Shown piece after piece: positions 14,201-26,288 of a DNA stretch of 64,000 nucleotides. This DNA is from Tanypteryx hageni (taxonomy: Eukaryota; Arthropoda; Insecta; Odonata; Petaluridae), in NCBI GenBank assembly GCA_028673005.1, contig CM054116.1:36552854-36616853 (forward strand), in the 5' to 3' direction. The notes below the pieces were generated by a model, which was not told the origin of the DNA, searched no databases, and was given only the letters and a program-made list of their open reading frames with translations. Position 1 is the first letter of the stretch; every line of letters starts with the position of its first letter. A program made the translations under genes and the position numbers.

Positions 14201-15350
14201 GAACAGAGTGAATAAAACTAATTCTTAAACCTATATTGCTTTTTGTACTCACAAATAGAGCTCGACAATTCATTAAACTAAATCCATTGAATTCAAGTGG
14301 CTTGTATGTCTGGAAACTTACCTAAAACAGAAAGAAAAAACAAAATTAGCATAGAAAATGTAATAAAACTTCGTAAAATACTAATTATAATCCATTAAGG
14401 TGAAATCCCACTCATACTGCGTCAATAAAATTATTTTTGCATTTTTGAAATGAATAACTCTAGCAAAACAGGTGAAAGTCTACATTTACAGGACCAACGC
14501 CAGATGACTAATAACAGAAGCCTGTAGAATGCCTACGTGATATCGTTAATAAGGAAGAATGAGGCTAATAAACATAAAAAATAACGCGGAAGAAGTGAGT
14601 AAACAAAGGGAAATAATTTCATATGGGAATGTTTACGAGTGTGCGATTGGAAGGCAAAAGAAAAGCGCGAGAATTTGTGAGAAGGAAAACATAAAACAAC
14701 ATGGCATAGAAAGTGAATGAACGTACAGAAAATGAGAGAATTATAAAAAGGAAAGTCCAATGGAATCACTAATAAACAAGAGAAACGCAAATAAGGAAGA
14801 AGACGAAAGTATTTAGTTGGCCTTTAACTGTGCAAATACCAACGGAGGTCGAAATTATTTGAATCGCATCGCCTTCCCACACTTCCTCCCCTCCACGCAG
14901 CAGGGCCAACAAAGGATGCTTAATTTGAGACCGCCAAAAAAATTATTCTAGTTCGTTGGCCTTGTGGGAGAGACGAACGCTTCCGCGTATACATTAAGGT
15001 GCAATTACAATAAAGCAGATTCTATAGATTGGGATGAAACCGAATTCCGTGCGAAACGCCGGAGCAAGGAGATATACAATGCTCCGCGTGGTTACGGTCA
15101 AAAACGACAAAAATTTGCGTCATTCGCTTGTTATTTCGCTTAAGCCTCGCCAGGAACGTTCGATAAATCGGACATAGAGGAAAAGCCCACTTTATTACCA
15201 TAATAATACTTTTCTCCTCAAACAGGCTGGATAAATTAAACATACGTAACTATCGCACGGCATATTTTCTAGTTTTTTACTATTTTGCATTATTGTGTTA
15301 TAATAGTATGTTATGTGCCTTACAATACTTGAGTCCTGTGTTCCAATCCC
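11216..15350. other. AT-rich stretch, no gene seen
   Basis: No coding region, transposon end or RNA gene is recognised. The only notable item is a (GA)n tract at 12811-12844. An 18-nt micro-exon-like pattern on the minus strand near 13563-13590 is far too short to trust. The mariner-like remnant that follows has no matching left terminus anywhere in this interval, so that element is truncated. Confidence 0.5.
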
Positions 15351-15738
15351 TCCATTCCCGTGAAAATTTTCCCGGACGATGGAATGGACGGGAAGAGTCA
15401 ATTTCTTGACCATCTCGCTACCCGGATATCACCCCATTGGATTTTTTCCTGTTTGGTTATGCGAAGGATTGAGTCTTTCGTACGAAAGTTCCAGATTTGG
15501 ATGAACTTCTTGCAATTGCTTCTGTGACGCTCCAGATGCGGGAAAACACTTGGCGCGAAACCGAATATCGTTTGGACATCTGACGTGCTATAAATGGCGC
15601 CCATGGGAAAATTGCTAATGTGCAACAAATCTCTTCGAGTTCTTCTTTCAAATTAACTAAAAGTTTTTCCAATATCCCCTGTATTTTGTGCTGTACGGAT
15701 GCTTGTAATGTGGCGAACAAATCATGGCCACCCTGTAT
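15350..15738 (+). mobile_element. 3' end of a degenerate mariner-like element (DUF4817-type transposase)
   Basis: Reading from 15359, one plus-strand frame gives FPGRW, then RYPDITPLDFFLFGYAKD, then ETEYRLDI, then RAINGAH. This is the familiar C-terminal pattern of DUF4817/DDE_3-type transposases (FPGRWIGR..., SPDLTPLDFFLWGY.KD, YRLD...NGAH) of the Tc1/mariner group. The aspartate of the PD.TPLD motif, expected to be the third catalytic acidic residue, is kept. Three in-frame stops interrupt it: before the RYPD motif, after AKD, and after YRLDI. The unit ends in GGCCACCCTGTA at about 15727-15738, a typical terminal inverted repeat end for this group. No left end or first catalytic residues are present, so the copy is 5'-truncated and inactive. 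Confidence 0.75.
15359..15622 (+). pseudogene. Transposase C-terminal remnant with three in-frame stops
   Basis: This is the coding part of the mariner-like remnant. The frame stays constant from FPGRW through the GAH motif, with stops at TGA (two codons before RYPD), TGA (after the AKD codons) and TGA (before RAINGAH). No frameshift is needed, so the decay is by point mutation only. The intact family enzyme would be a nuclear transposase cutting at terminal inverted repeats. Here only about the last quarter survives and nothing upstream resembles a start. The family assignment rests on recognised motifs, not on a search. Confidence 0.7.
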
Positions 15739-15739
15739 T

Positions 15740-18700
15740 ATTCGGGTTGAGTGAAATTTATACGCGTACTTATACGTGAGCAAAAATTATGCGCATGGAA
15801 GCACACGCCATTTCCCAACAGAAAGATCAATAATTCTGCTCTTGGCCGGGAATCGAAACCGAGACTTCCGCTTACAACAGAATTTCTCTTCTCTTCGGTG
15901 CGTTTTGGGCGCAACTTCTTTACTGGATATAAAGAGAGCAATTTTTATGGATCACCTTCGCTTAATTCACTTTCTATGTTCGTGGGAGATATATAAGTTA
16001 CACCCGTAAATAATCACTCGACACGCCCAACCACCCGACCAGAAAATCCACTTCCACGGAACGACGAATGAAACTGAACGCGCCTTTCGACTCGGTCCGC
16101 ACTTGCTGTTACCACGACCGAGAAAAGAAATGTTTTTTTTTATTCTCCCACACCGTAAAAACCTACGGACGTCAAATTGTCAGTTTCCTAGAAACTAGCA
16201 CTTGGAAAGACTTGACATGTAATACGCAACCAAAACCGCCTGCAGATGGAACGTAGCGTTTTATTTCCGAGCGTGACTCATTCCTCGACCCCATCGGGTA
16301 ACGTCGGGTGAGGGTGCATAACCAATCCAGAATTGGAAGTCTTTGCGGGAACGGATGGGACATGAAAGGGAAGTAGTGAAAAGGGTTGGTTGGTTGTCGG
16401 AGAGTTAAGGTGTCGGGAAGTTGGTTTCGCAGAGAGGGTTGTTTCTTGTCGGTGGGCGGTCGTCTGAGTAATGCTCGTTTGGGCGGGTGGATGTGCGTTT
16501 AAGGGTATTATATAAAAGTGCAAGCGTTAGAGAGAGAGAGGTAGATGGTTTTGCCCTCGAAGAGGGCGGTAACCTCTGCCACGGAGGTCAAGTTCCTCCC
16601 TCTCACTCCCTCCTCTTCCCACCGCGTTCTACCCTAAACCTCATCTCTTTTTACACACCGTGATGATGTCACGGTTTTACCCCTTTACCATCCTGGAACC
16701 GGCTATTGGCCGCGCATTTTCCTTGTAAGCAATCAGCAGATGTGTTTGGCTTAACTTGCGGTTACAGCCTGCAGCGGAGACGGAGAAGCATTCCGGCTTA
16801 TAGAGGTGCGAATCTTCTGCGGAGCGGAAAAAAATGTCGATGGTGTGGTTTCGCGGCGGCCTTTCGGATGACGGCATTTCCATGACGTCAGACGACTTTC
16901 AAATCTTATAAAGTACGAGAGAGGATGCCGTCATCCAACCCTTCATCTTTTCAAGTTTAACCTTTACTTCCAAAGAATGATAGGAATTTCTCTGAAGCAA
17001 AAGAAGGAAATTGTGCAAAGAAATTCTAAGATACGAAAATGCATATTCTTAGAAAGTGAAATGCGGGAAATATCATAAAAATTCAAGATAATGAGGATTT
17101 GAATATAAAAAAGGGATAATAGTAACAATTTTTTAAGAAAAAAAATTCACTACATAAAAGTGTTTTACTCTAAATGCCGCGAGATCAACTTAAAATTATA
17201 TTCTACATTTCATTAGAGAAAAGTAGTGCTATTACTTGTTGATCAATAACTATTGACAAGATGTATTGCACATCACATTAGCCATTGACAAATCTATTTG
17301 CCTGAGTGATGACGTATAAACACAGTAGTTACATTTACCTTCGAGATCCAGACACAACTTTGTATAAATACAACAGAAGTAAAAAAATGACTTGGAGATA
17401 TATTGCTTTACTGCAAACTACTGATTTTCAGTGACCATACAAAAATATCCTAATTAGATAAACGCAAAGAACCCATTAACAATTATGAACATCTAAATTC
17501 AGAAAAAAACGCCAATAATCGCTGCCGTTCCGGAGACGCATCATTAAAGTCTTTTTTCCTTCCTGCTAACCACTTTGGGTTCGATTCCTAATCATAACGA
17601 GCATTTCGCTATTTTCTTATCCTATTCAAGTTAAACTCAACACATGAAAATCACCGTCGTACCTATATCCTAATAATTACACTTTTGAATAAGTTTTGCA
17701 ATGGAGAAATCCTAGGAATTTCTTCGACCTAATGCATTACAAATAAGCAAGCTTTCTTTCCTACATGCAGGGTCAACCCTTATACAAGCTTTCCATTCCG
17801 AAGAGACACTCCCTATCCCCGTCCTCTTGGCAACAAAGGCGGGGAAAGCGAGGTCGATGTTCAGAGTCCGAGAGCAGGAGGAGCAGAATGCTCAACTGAT
17901 TAGAGCATTAATTAGAGAGATTTCTCAAGTACGCGAGGGCAAAAAAACCTAACACGTTAGGCTTACCGTCATTTCTTCCTTAGGAGAGGGCTTAAAGACT
18001 TAGGGGAACATACCGACCATTCAGGACCTGTTTGATTCGAGAGATAAGGAACAAAAAAGCGGTATGAGGTTATAAGATGAACATCGAAAGATATATGCGA
18101 CGGTTTAAATCGCAATGAACCGCCGTTATTCCTGCATAAAATATATCGGTAAAGAAACCGCGAGGTGAAGTGTTTTTTAACGAAAAAAATTAGTTCTCCT
18201 GAGTGTCCATTGTCGAGACACGAGTGGAATAAATAATAATTGGCGGAATTAAACAAGGCGCCACAAACAATAGCGTGTATTGCTCAGTAGAACGCTTTTT
18301 TATTTTAACAAATATTCAGCAGTTGGGCGAATTATCAATAATTAAATATTTCCCGTCATAAAAAGCTGCCAATGATCTGAAGCGCATTCTTTATGGATAT
18401 ATTTTGAGGTAAAAGTTTTTTTTTAATATTAGAAACCGTTCGAAATATCTCTCGGAAATAACGATTCGTTGGACCCGTAATAAAAATTAAACTATAACAG
18501 GATTCGACCGCCCAAACCCCAGGGAAACTAACGGAGTTCGACAATTTAATCATCGCAGGAAGGAATGCAACTCCCATGTCTAAAGACGTACGACAAAAAA
18601 CGGCAGAAAACTTCGCGCAAATCCACGCGAAGGGAGAAGATGAAGAGAGATGGAGAAGAGCGGCGTGGGAACGGCGGCTCGGAGATGGAAAAGGGACATT

Positions 18701-19290
18701 CATAATGGAAAATGGAGATGGCTTGAAAAGGCCCAGCACCCCCTGAGGGACGAGGAAGTTATAAGAAGCCGCAATGGGCTTAACAACAACCGGTTGCATG
18801 GGAAAAAAGGATACGGATCACCATCTTCTAGTGTGCTACACAAAATGAAGAAGGTTGATGTAAAGCAGAAAAGTGAACTCTTAATGGGAGAAAAGAGATT
18901 TTAAACGAGGCATCGTTAAGCGGAAGAAGAGATGGGTATAATTCATGGCGATGGGGAAAGGAGGCGGAAAAAAAACTTTACATGGAGAAAAGACGTATTT
19001 TGGTGAGCAAATTCATGCGTATCTGAAAACACCTCCATGTGTTGATACATGCATAGATACCAAATTTTATTCATGAAGATGTGTATATGTTAATGTTTTA
19101 TATGTAAGGTTCATTTCTTAGAATTCTCTGAGAGTTCATACAATATTATCAGCGAAAAAACGACTTTAACTATACCTACGTACATCTACATATTATCCTG
19201 CACATTTCAAAACAGCTGGGTGGCAGTGGATGCAACTCACCAACAGATTTCAACTAAACCTCTCGACCTATACTTCACAGCTAGCTTATA
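15740..19290. other. Stretch with no supported gene
   Basis: The sequence is AT-rich with somewhat more CG at about 16000-16900. A B-box-like sequence (ggttcgattcc) at about 17578 and, on the minus strand, a related one near 15842-15860 may be fragments of tRNA-derived SINEs, but I cannot place an A box for either. A TATATAAAAG motif near 16510 precedes a short (GA)n run at 16529-16540, and no frame follows. Nothing else is recognised. Confidence 0.4.
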
Positions 19291-19293
19291 TAC

Positions 19294-19770
19294 CAAGGTT
19301 CGACAAATTTTCTAAAAATCTAGGCGCGAGCTCTAAAACATAGGAGCCAGCGTAGACATTACATAATTTTGGCGGATATTTTTTATCATCAGAAAAAAAA
19401 TGTTTAACAATTTAGACACGAATCTGCTACAATAATTAAGCCATGCGCATTTATTTCTGTCACATTATGAAGCAGAACATAATACAATGGGCCTCATACA
19501 TCCGAAAAAGTCTAATGATATTCTGAAAACAAGTAGTTTACGAACAAAAATAAAAACTTTCATTTATTATTAGGAACTTTAATGCTCCCGACAGAAATAT
19601 GATGTTATATCTTACTGCTCCTACTGCTGAACCCGATTATATGATATGACTACAGCACGCGACTATAGTATAACCAAAACCTAACTACAGCACGCATATA
19701 CAATATCTAGGCGCTAGCATTAAAATGTTAGGCGCCATGGCGATCTGGCGCCCGGGATTTTCGAGCCCTG
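19294..19770. mobile_element. Non-autonomous hAT-type element with diverged 8-bp target duplication
   Basis: The left end reads CAAGGTTCGACAAATTTTC and the right end, reverse-complemented, reads CAGGGCTCGAAAATCCCGG, so the ends are imperfect inverted repeats of the CAGGG(C/T)TCGA.AAAT type. GGCGC-containing subterminal blocks occur near both ends. The flanks are ttatatac (19286-19293) and ttgtagac (19771-19778), which agree at 6 of 8 positions as expected for an aged hAT target duplication. The interior, about 477 bp overall, has no transposase frame. The superfamily call rests on the ends and the 8-bp flank length. Confidence 0.6.
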
Positions 19771-19778
19771 TTGTAGAC

Positions 19779-20225
19779 CAGTGGTTCCCAAACTTTTTCA
19801 TTTCGCGAACCCCTTGAGCTAACCTATTTCCCGTCGCGAACCTTTTATCTCCGCGAACCCCTTGAGTTGTGAGTTTTGGTGGCGAACCCTTAATAATTGC
19901 GAGTAAATTTTGTAAAAACAAAACTTTTTGAACGAATTAAATTCTTGGAAAATAAATAGTTTATACAGCACATAGTATGTAAAGGTTCACAATAAAATCA
20001 GAATCTCTGATATTGTCATCATTTTCTAGTCAGTACGCCGTAATATTCAAATATAGTTCTTGAATCATAAAAAAGACTTGAAAACCAAACCATGCAACTA
20101 ATTTGAAAGAAATTAAAATATTGGCAAGAATTGTAGGACCAAGAAAGTTAATAAGACGCCATTACCATTTTTTCTATCGAACCCCTCAGATTCATTTCAC
20201 GAACCCCTAGGGTTACGCGAAATAT
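19779..20225 (+). mobile_element. Truncated hAT-type element, CAGTGGTTCCCAAAC terminus
   Basis: The left end CAGTGGTTCCCAAACTTTTT is a very common hAT terminus in animals. Behind it the motif CGCGAACCCC or a close variant recurs at about 19803, 19833, 19851 and 19881, and again near 20178 and 20198. These are subterminal repeats of the kind thought to bind hAT transposase. No complementary ...GGAACCACTG end is found on the right, so the right terminus is lost. The given end is where the recognisable repeats stop. There is no transposase coding sequence. Confidence 0.65.
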
Positions 20226-20229
20226 AAGA

Positions 20230-23065
20230 TTTGAAAAATAAGGATAGAAACTTGGGTTAAAAGTAAGAGATTTTCTGACTGCTAAACCCCTAATAACATT
20301 GAAAACGGGAACAATCAAACTCCCATCCCAAAAATACTGATATTAAATCGACTTAACAATCAAGGCGTACTCCCCGTAAATGGAAATCTTTTGGCGGATT
20401 CCATCCGGAATTCGCTCATTCACGCATATATGAATGCAAACCACGATGATATCACTCCTCTTTCATGCAGAGTGTGTTGACCAACGCTGGCGCGCCTTCC
20501 GTTTTACCAAGTTTACCGGGAAGGTGTGCGATTCCGTCGGACGAGCTCTCTCGCCATTGCGACGTGGCGAAAGGAGAAATGTCCACGCCACGCGCGAAGT
20601 TTCCTCAAGTCCCACTGGCACACACGCACGCGCTGGTGACCTTCCAATTCCAAGATTCTCCATTCCTTCCAGAGGGTATATGCTATTCACCGTCCCACGC
20701 TCATCAATATTTGTTCGGTTGGCAGGCCATGGGACGAAGTGTGGAAAGAGTTCAGTGGATGAAAGTTCTCTCTGCATATTGGTTGGGAAATTTTCAGCTA
20801 TGCAAAAACATTCATCGCGGCTTCCTTACTCAAATTAAAATGCCAAATTATTTTGGTCAAATCTTAAACTGTAACCTTTGAACGGGTAAGATGAAAGCGC
20901 ACCAGCAAGGCCACTTCGGAAAATATTAACTGATTAAAATTAGTGTAGTAAAACTTCTAACATTGAGAAAATTCAATGCTTCATTTTTCGTCTCAAGCAT
21001 CACATCACATCATTTATTAATTGGTAAACAAATTGCAATGATTTCAACGGCCAAAAATAAATTTTTAAATAGTTTCAAAAATAGAACCAAGAAAATTCTC
21101 AAATTTTTCCCTCTATGACAAAATTAATTACAAATTCGTAATTATTCGTACACCTTAAATATATAGAGACAGCAAAAGTACTTATTACTGCTCAATAAAT
21201 TCCACCTTACAGATATATCATGTGAAATGTAAAGTTATTTAGTTTCATCGTTCAGATTCAAATTTCAATCAATGGATACTATTGGTTAAAAACCGAATAT
21301 AACTAAATAACGCACAAACTGGTATATCTCCATCCCCTCCTGCGATTCCACAAAAACAAAGATTTTTCGATCTCTTCAACATACCATTAAGCTCGCGCTA
21401 TCTTCCAATCTCGTACCTTTTTTCCCGCAATTCTCGCATTATCTACATCACGCGGCCTTCCGCAGGAAGCGAAAGCACGTACGTATTCTCTATATCTCTC
21501 TCTTTCCTCGCCTCCTCCCTCATCTATCCTACTCCGACTTGCTTCTTTTTCTATGGCGTCTTTTCTTGCTCCATCCACTTTATAAACATTCTTCATTCCG
21601 TCATTTCTTGAGCCGGAGGTTGAGAGCGAGGAAGAGACGGTGGAAGGAGGAAGGGATGGGTGGAATGAGACTTGGAGTGGGGTGGGTTCGAGAGAAGATA
21701 CACCCCGACAAAAGAGTGGTAAACGTTTTTTTACTTGTGCACGTGATGATGTTCATCCCTTCCTCAAGGACGACTTCGTCACCTTTGGGGTCAAACCCTG
21801 CAAAGAAGCGCTTCTTCCTCTCGTTTTAGCCACGATTTTTTGGTGTGATGGTTGTATTGGTGACGCCTTCCGTAAAAGGATTTGCTCATCAAAGAATACG
21901 CGTCGGTTAAAAATACGCATGCATCACCTATAGTACGTCGTCAAGTCGGCCATGTTGTCACTATATTTTCTCCTTATTACAAAGGTCATCGCCAAGGTCT
22001 TTTCCCTAGAAGCCGCATTATCTCAACGTCATTATTAAGCACACACGCTGACTAATGCTTAAGAGCAGGGGCAAGTAATGGGGAATTCTGGATTGAATTA
22101 AAGTATTTGCGAGAAGATTCTCTGAAAATCGCTTCTTTGAACATCGCCGAAAAAATTAATTTAAGGTATTTCGTCGAAAGTCCGTCGGGTAATTAAAATA
22201 ACGACGATATATATCAAACGAATGATTAATTAGTATAAAACCGCGCTGCAACAAGGATTTGTAAAGGAATTCTTTTAATCCGTTGGATACAAAAAATAAT
22301 TGCTTTTTAAATAAGAGGGAAAGGAAATGCGGTTCCCGGCGGACCTTTCACGATTTTTATCCTTCGCAGAAATGCCAGATGCAAGGTTGAGAGTAGGCGC
22401 TGAAGTCAAAGAGGCGGCTTTTTTTAGGAGCATCTTCCTTTTTATTTTGCGAGCGAATACCGCTTGAAAAAGGAACTCTGCGGCGCAAAAAACTTTTAAG
22501 ATAAGCGGCCGCTAGGAATAAACGCAATTAATCGAAATTAAATAAAAGTAAACACGAGCCGACATCCGAATAGAAATTGTTTAACGATTTAATCCGATTC
22601 GAAAGTTGGTTATTTATATAGAACTCAAATATCTAGAAAATACAAATACTTTTAAACTTTTTTCGCGAAAAATGCCGTTTATATATAAGAGTATAAAAAT
22701 ATTATACTCTGAAAGGAAACGAACATTGAGTACATTCTTAGTAAACAATGAAGAAATTTTCTTCTTAAAAGATTGACTGTCGGAGCTATGGAAATTATTG
22801 TTCATCCCTCGTCGATTAAAAAATATAACAAATGTAAGCATAACGTCATTTCACAAACCAAAACAGATTAAGTCACGTTTTTCCGCTGCGCTTTTCAGTT
22901 GGATTAATGTAGCAAAATCGTAATCTTAGACCAAATTTTCAACGAAAATGATAGAAAAATGAAAATTAAATTTTCAAGTTTTATAACCACTTTTAAGAGT
23001 TTTACGATGCTTAAGTTGAAAAAATATTCGCTAAAAACACATCAATTCGTCTTATTAAATGCATT
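20230..23065. other. AT-rich DNA with a short CG-rich patch, no gene supported
   Basis: A patch at about 20480-20760 is richer in CG and carries overlapping open frames on both strands (up to 138 codons at 20465-20881 plus). None shows a motif I know, and no splice donor closes them. A pyrimidine-rich patch with CG lies at 21470-21700. The rest is AT-rich and featureless. Confidence 0.4.
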
Positions 23066-23069
23066 TATA

Positions 23070-23388
23070 CAGTGGCGGATTTAGGGGGGGTCGCACATAG
23101 CGCGCGCCAGGGGCCTCGAAAAAATGTTGTGTATATAATCTTAGAAATATTAAATGTCTCAATTTAAAAATCAGTGGAACCTCTCTATGATTCCATAGAA
23201 AAAAGATCGTTAAGAGGTGTCACAAAGGAGGGCAGAGCCATTAGGAGCGGCTTCGCTATATATTTAGATTGCAGGGCCCTCGACTGCTTAGGGCCAGGGG
23301 CCCCCAATTGTTTACCGCCAGGAGCCCCAAAACGTTTAGCGCCAGGGGCCCCAAAATGTTTAGCGCCAGGAGCCACAGGAGGCCACTG
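23070..23388. mobile_element. hAT-type miniature element with perfect 8-bp target duplication
   Basis: The element begins CAGTGGCGGATTTAG and ends GGCCACTG, so the terminal repeat is CAGTGGC on both ends. It is flanked on each side by the identical octamer catttata (23062-23069 and 23389-23396), the hallmark of hAT integration. The element is 319 bp long and has no transposase frame. The right part is built of five tandem 24-bp units. The apparent 78-codon frame across it is a by-product of those repeats. Perfect flanks suggest the insertion is not very old. Confidence 0.85.
23263..23382 (+). repeat. Five tandem 24-bp units inside the hAT element
   Basis: Units start at 23263, 23287, 23311, 23335 and 23359, each 24 bp with a core like tttagcgccaggggcccc. 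Units 2 to 4 are closely similar. The first and the last are more diverged. Because 24 is a multiple of three, the translation shows an eight-residue period with the theme PGAPK.LA. The array ends six bases before the right terminus of the element, so it forms the subterminal region. Confidence 0.85.
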
Positions 23389-23399
23389 CATTTATAGTC

Positions 23400-24330
23400 A
23401 AACAAAATAGACATATATTATAGTGCCTTTTTACTTTTTCATTTACGTAGTATATAAAGTACTGTAATCGCGAAAAAAAATCGATATTTTGGCGGAAATG
23501 CACATTTTAGGTGACAATGAGTCCAAAAAAATTGGTTTCTGCCTTGCCGTCTGTCTGTGAGCGGCTCTAGAGCCTAACCAGTTGAACGAAATCGAATGAA
23601 ATTTCGTATTAAGGCATTCTATTAACCAGAATAGAACCTATAAAGAGGTGGATTGTGGATTTTCACAAAATGTCGATTTATTAAAAAATCTGATGTGGCT
23701 ACCACATGACTCTCTCCATATTTGTAATATTTCTAAAAATTCCAAATAGGTTACATAATAATAAATATTTTAAGAAACTGCGAGAAAATTTTGGACTTTA
23801 CAAAGGACAGAAATAAACTCAAACCATAGCCTTCTGATATTGGATATAGCCACAAAGTTCTAACAATTAAGAAAATAAAAAGTAGCGTTACTAACAATAA
23901 GACGTAACTAAGCGCCAATTGTTAACAATAATCGTCGGTAGGTGGCGTGGTGGTGGCAGCTAAAAATATAAGATCTCTTAAACAATGCATTACTCGTATA
24001 TGGGAAAATATTTCAGACGATGGTTGTAGAAAATTAAATTTCCTATAACTTTTATTCTAGAACATTTTTACATACAGCAAATAATAAAGCAAATATTTCA
24101 AAATAACGGATGTGACAAGAGTAAACACCCACTTCCGGTTGACCGATTTTTACCAAAAACTAATCAGTTCTTGTTACTTTTATACAAATATTAAATATAA
24201 AATTTCGTGTGGACCTGATTAATAGTTTATGAATTAGAGCACCCACAAACACCCACAGACATCATCGCGAAAATGGTCAAGACGTATTCAGGGGACCTCA
24301 AAACATGTATTTCCGTTGGAATCTCGAAAA
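23400..24330. mobile_element. Old repeat, possibly Helitron-like, between inverted arms
   Basis: The sequence around 23540-23610 (gtctgtctgtgagcgg, then a stretch of the type gaacgaaatcgaatgaaattt) and 24140-24170 (gaccgatttttacc) resembles the 'accgatttcaacgaaattt' theme seen in the 144-bp array at 52.66-53.59 kb. In arthropods this theme occurs in Helitron-related non-autonomous elements. No terminus or hairpin could be fixed, so both the boundaries and the class are uncertain. Confidence 0.3.
23691..23770 (+). repeat. Left arm of a long inverted repeat
   Basis: This 80-bp arm is the reverse complement of 24329-24407 with six substitutions and one single-base gap, about 91% identity. The spacer is about 560 bp. 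Similarity fades outside the arms, so they are sharply bounded. The structure could be a foldback element, two oppositely oriented copies of one repeat, or the ends of an unrecognised transposon. Confidence 0.85.
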
Positions 24331-24407
24331 TATTTATTATTATCTAACCTATTTGGAATTTTTAGAAATATTACAGATATGGAGAAAGCCATGTGGTGGC
24401 AACATCA
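24329..24407 (-). repeat. Right arm of a long inverted repeat
   Basis: This is the partner of 23691-23770. It starts aaatatttattatta and runs to the tgatgtt complement at 24407. The 91% identity between arms is much higher than between other repeat copies in the window, such as the 144-bp units. Confidence 0.85.
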
Positions 24408-24419
24408 TATTTTTTCATG

Positions 24420-26215
24420 AGTACAATACTTTAACCTATACTACGTATATGGATAAAGTAAAAAACAATTTGCTCCTACCTCATAGTCGTGTGTATTGAT
24501 AAAAATATCCTTTTTAAATTGATTAAATCTCACCGTTACGAGTACATTCCTATATTAAATATATCAATTTTTAAATATACTAATATTTCATAAAGCGGGG
24601 CTCGATTACAATGTCCATCAATAGGCACTTTCTGAAGGTTATTACAAATAAAACATGAATAGTATCTTTATTTTCACATTATATCGACGCACGGCTCATG
24701 AATCTTTGAGAATGCGCCAACTCTCGGCTTCAATTTGTTGATCCTTTTTCGCGCATTTTGCTAATCCTGGATTCGAAGAATAAATTCGTCGGGACATTAA
24801 ACACCGATTATCGCGTACATATTTTTTTCCATTTCCCTCTGTTCGACGAAGTTTCCTCCATCGTGCTTGAACGAAGACAGAGGTGAAAATGCCACTTCAT
24901 CCAACCGAAGGTGAGCATATGGCTCGCTCAACCTACACTCGCGTCCAAGAAAACTCTTAATTTACTGCGCCAGCTCATTGGCTGTTGCCGTCGTCCTTCG
25001 CTTGTTTGAAGCACACGGCCGGGTCGTGATATGGGGAAAAGGAGGTTGGGTACGAGTGGACCAGGATTATGGAAGAAAGGTCACGCCGATTCAAGGATGT
25101 GGCTGACTAAATAATCTCGTAAGATTCCACACGAAAAAGTAAATAACTAGCTAATGCACATTTCCGTCAACGCCTGCTTTTATCCCTAATGGCAAAAGGA
25201 TCATGGATGGAACTATCCATTGTCTCAGGAATACAAAAGTCGTTTACCAAAGAGAAGCTTTTAGCGATAAAAGTCAACGTCAGATAAAATACGTTCAATG
25301 TCCCGTGAACCCAAAAACGTATTTTTAAACTCTCCATACCATAAAAATATCGAGTGGTTTTCTTTTGGAAAACTCCTATTACTAGACTCGATTATAGCCC
25401 CCCGACCACACCAATATATAATAGAAATAGCAAAATTACATTCATACAAACACAAAAGAAAAAATCCATTTTTTCCCTGCTCATAAAAATGGCACGTGAG
25501 ACGCATTACTGTATTCGCTACACTGGTGCAATAGTTCCCTGGAAATTCGAAAGAACATTCGCTCTCCGCTTCTCCCATAACAGACACGTCCATCTCTCTA
25601 GCAAACACCATTTCCGGCGTCTTGGACACCTCTCTCTTACTTTATTGGCCGCCGTTTCTTTCTTTCTTTGCGAGAAACTTCCTCTGATGAGTTCTTTCCT
25701 ACCCTACTGCCTTTTCCTGATCGCGTGCGAAATCGCGATTGGCAAAGAACCATCCGTACGAGTGAAACAAAACTACTCGCTTTCCGGCAAGTACTAAGTG
25801 CTGGTGTTATACTTTCATACTGGAGTTATTTTTATTCAAGTGAAATAAATATACAGCAGCGCTCCACCTCTTATTATTTTATCATTATGTGAAATATGAC
25901 CAGTGATTCTTTGCTGGACTCAACCACGCAGAGATTCAGGCGATCTTTCATTATTTGTAATTGCTTTATGAAATATAATTCGTCGATTTTAATTTAAAAA
26001 GATTTTTTAAATAAAATTCTGTTTAAATAATGGCCTAATTATATGTTTTACTAAAATCAATACTCAGCCTCCATGGGACAACTTCCGAATAATATTCGTA
26101 AACGAGAATAATTCATGGAATTCCTTCCTATATTGCTGGGTAAGGTAAGGGAGAACGCAAATACTGCTAAAGATTGCATCAACATGAAAATGTTTCTTTT
26201 TTTCGTCCAATGATT
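24420..26215. other. AT-rich stretch with no supported gene
   Basis: I see no conserved frame. A strong donor-like site (GAAG|GTGAGC at 24918) follows a 59-nt segment open in one frame, but its acceptor would be AAG rather than CAG, so it is not called as an exon. Overlapping open frames on both strands at 25261-25797 have no recognisable motif. Confidence 0.4.
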
Positions 26216-26288
26216 CGTGGCCCTATTGCTTCTTGCCTGTCACGCCCACCGCGCGGAGAGCCGAGTGCGAAATGTGCCCGTGGATACG

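Noticed and set aside
23174..23410. 78-codon frame with an eight-residue period (PGAPK..LA)
   Set aside because: Produced by the 24-bp tandem units of the hAT miniature element and passes through its right terminus, so it is not a gene.
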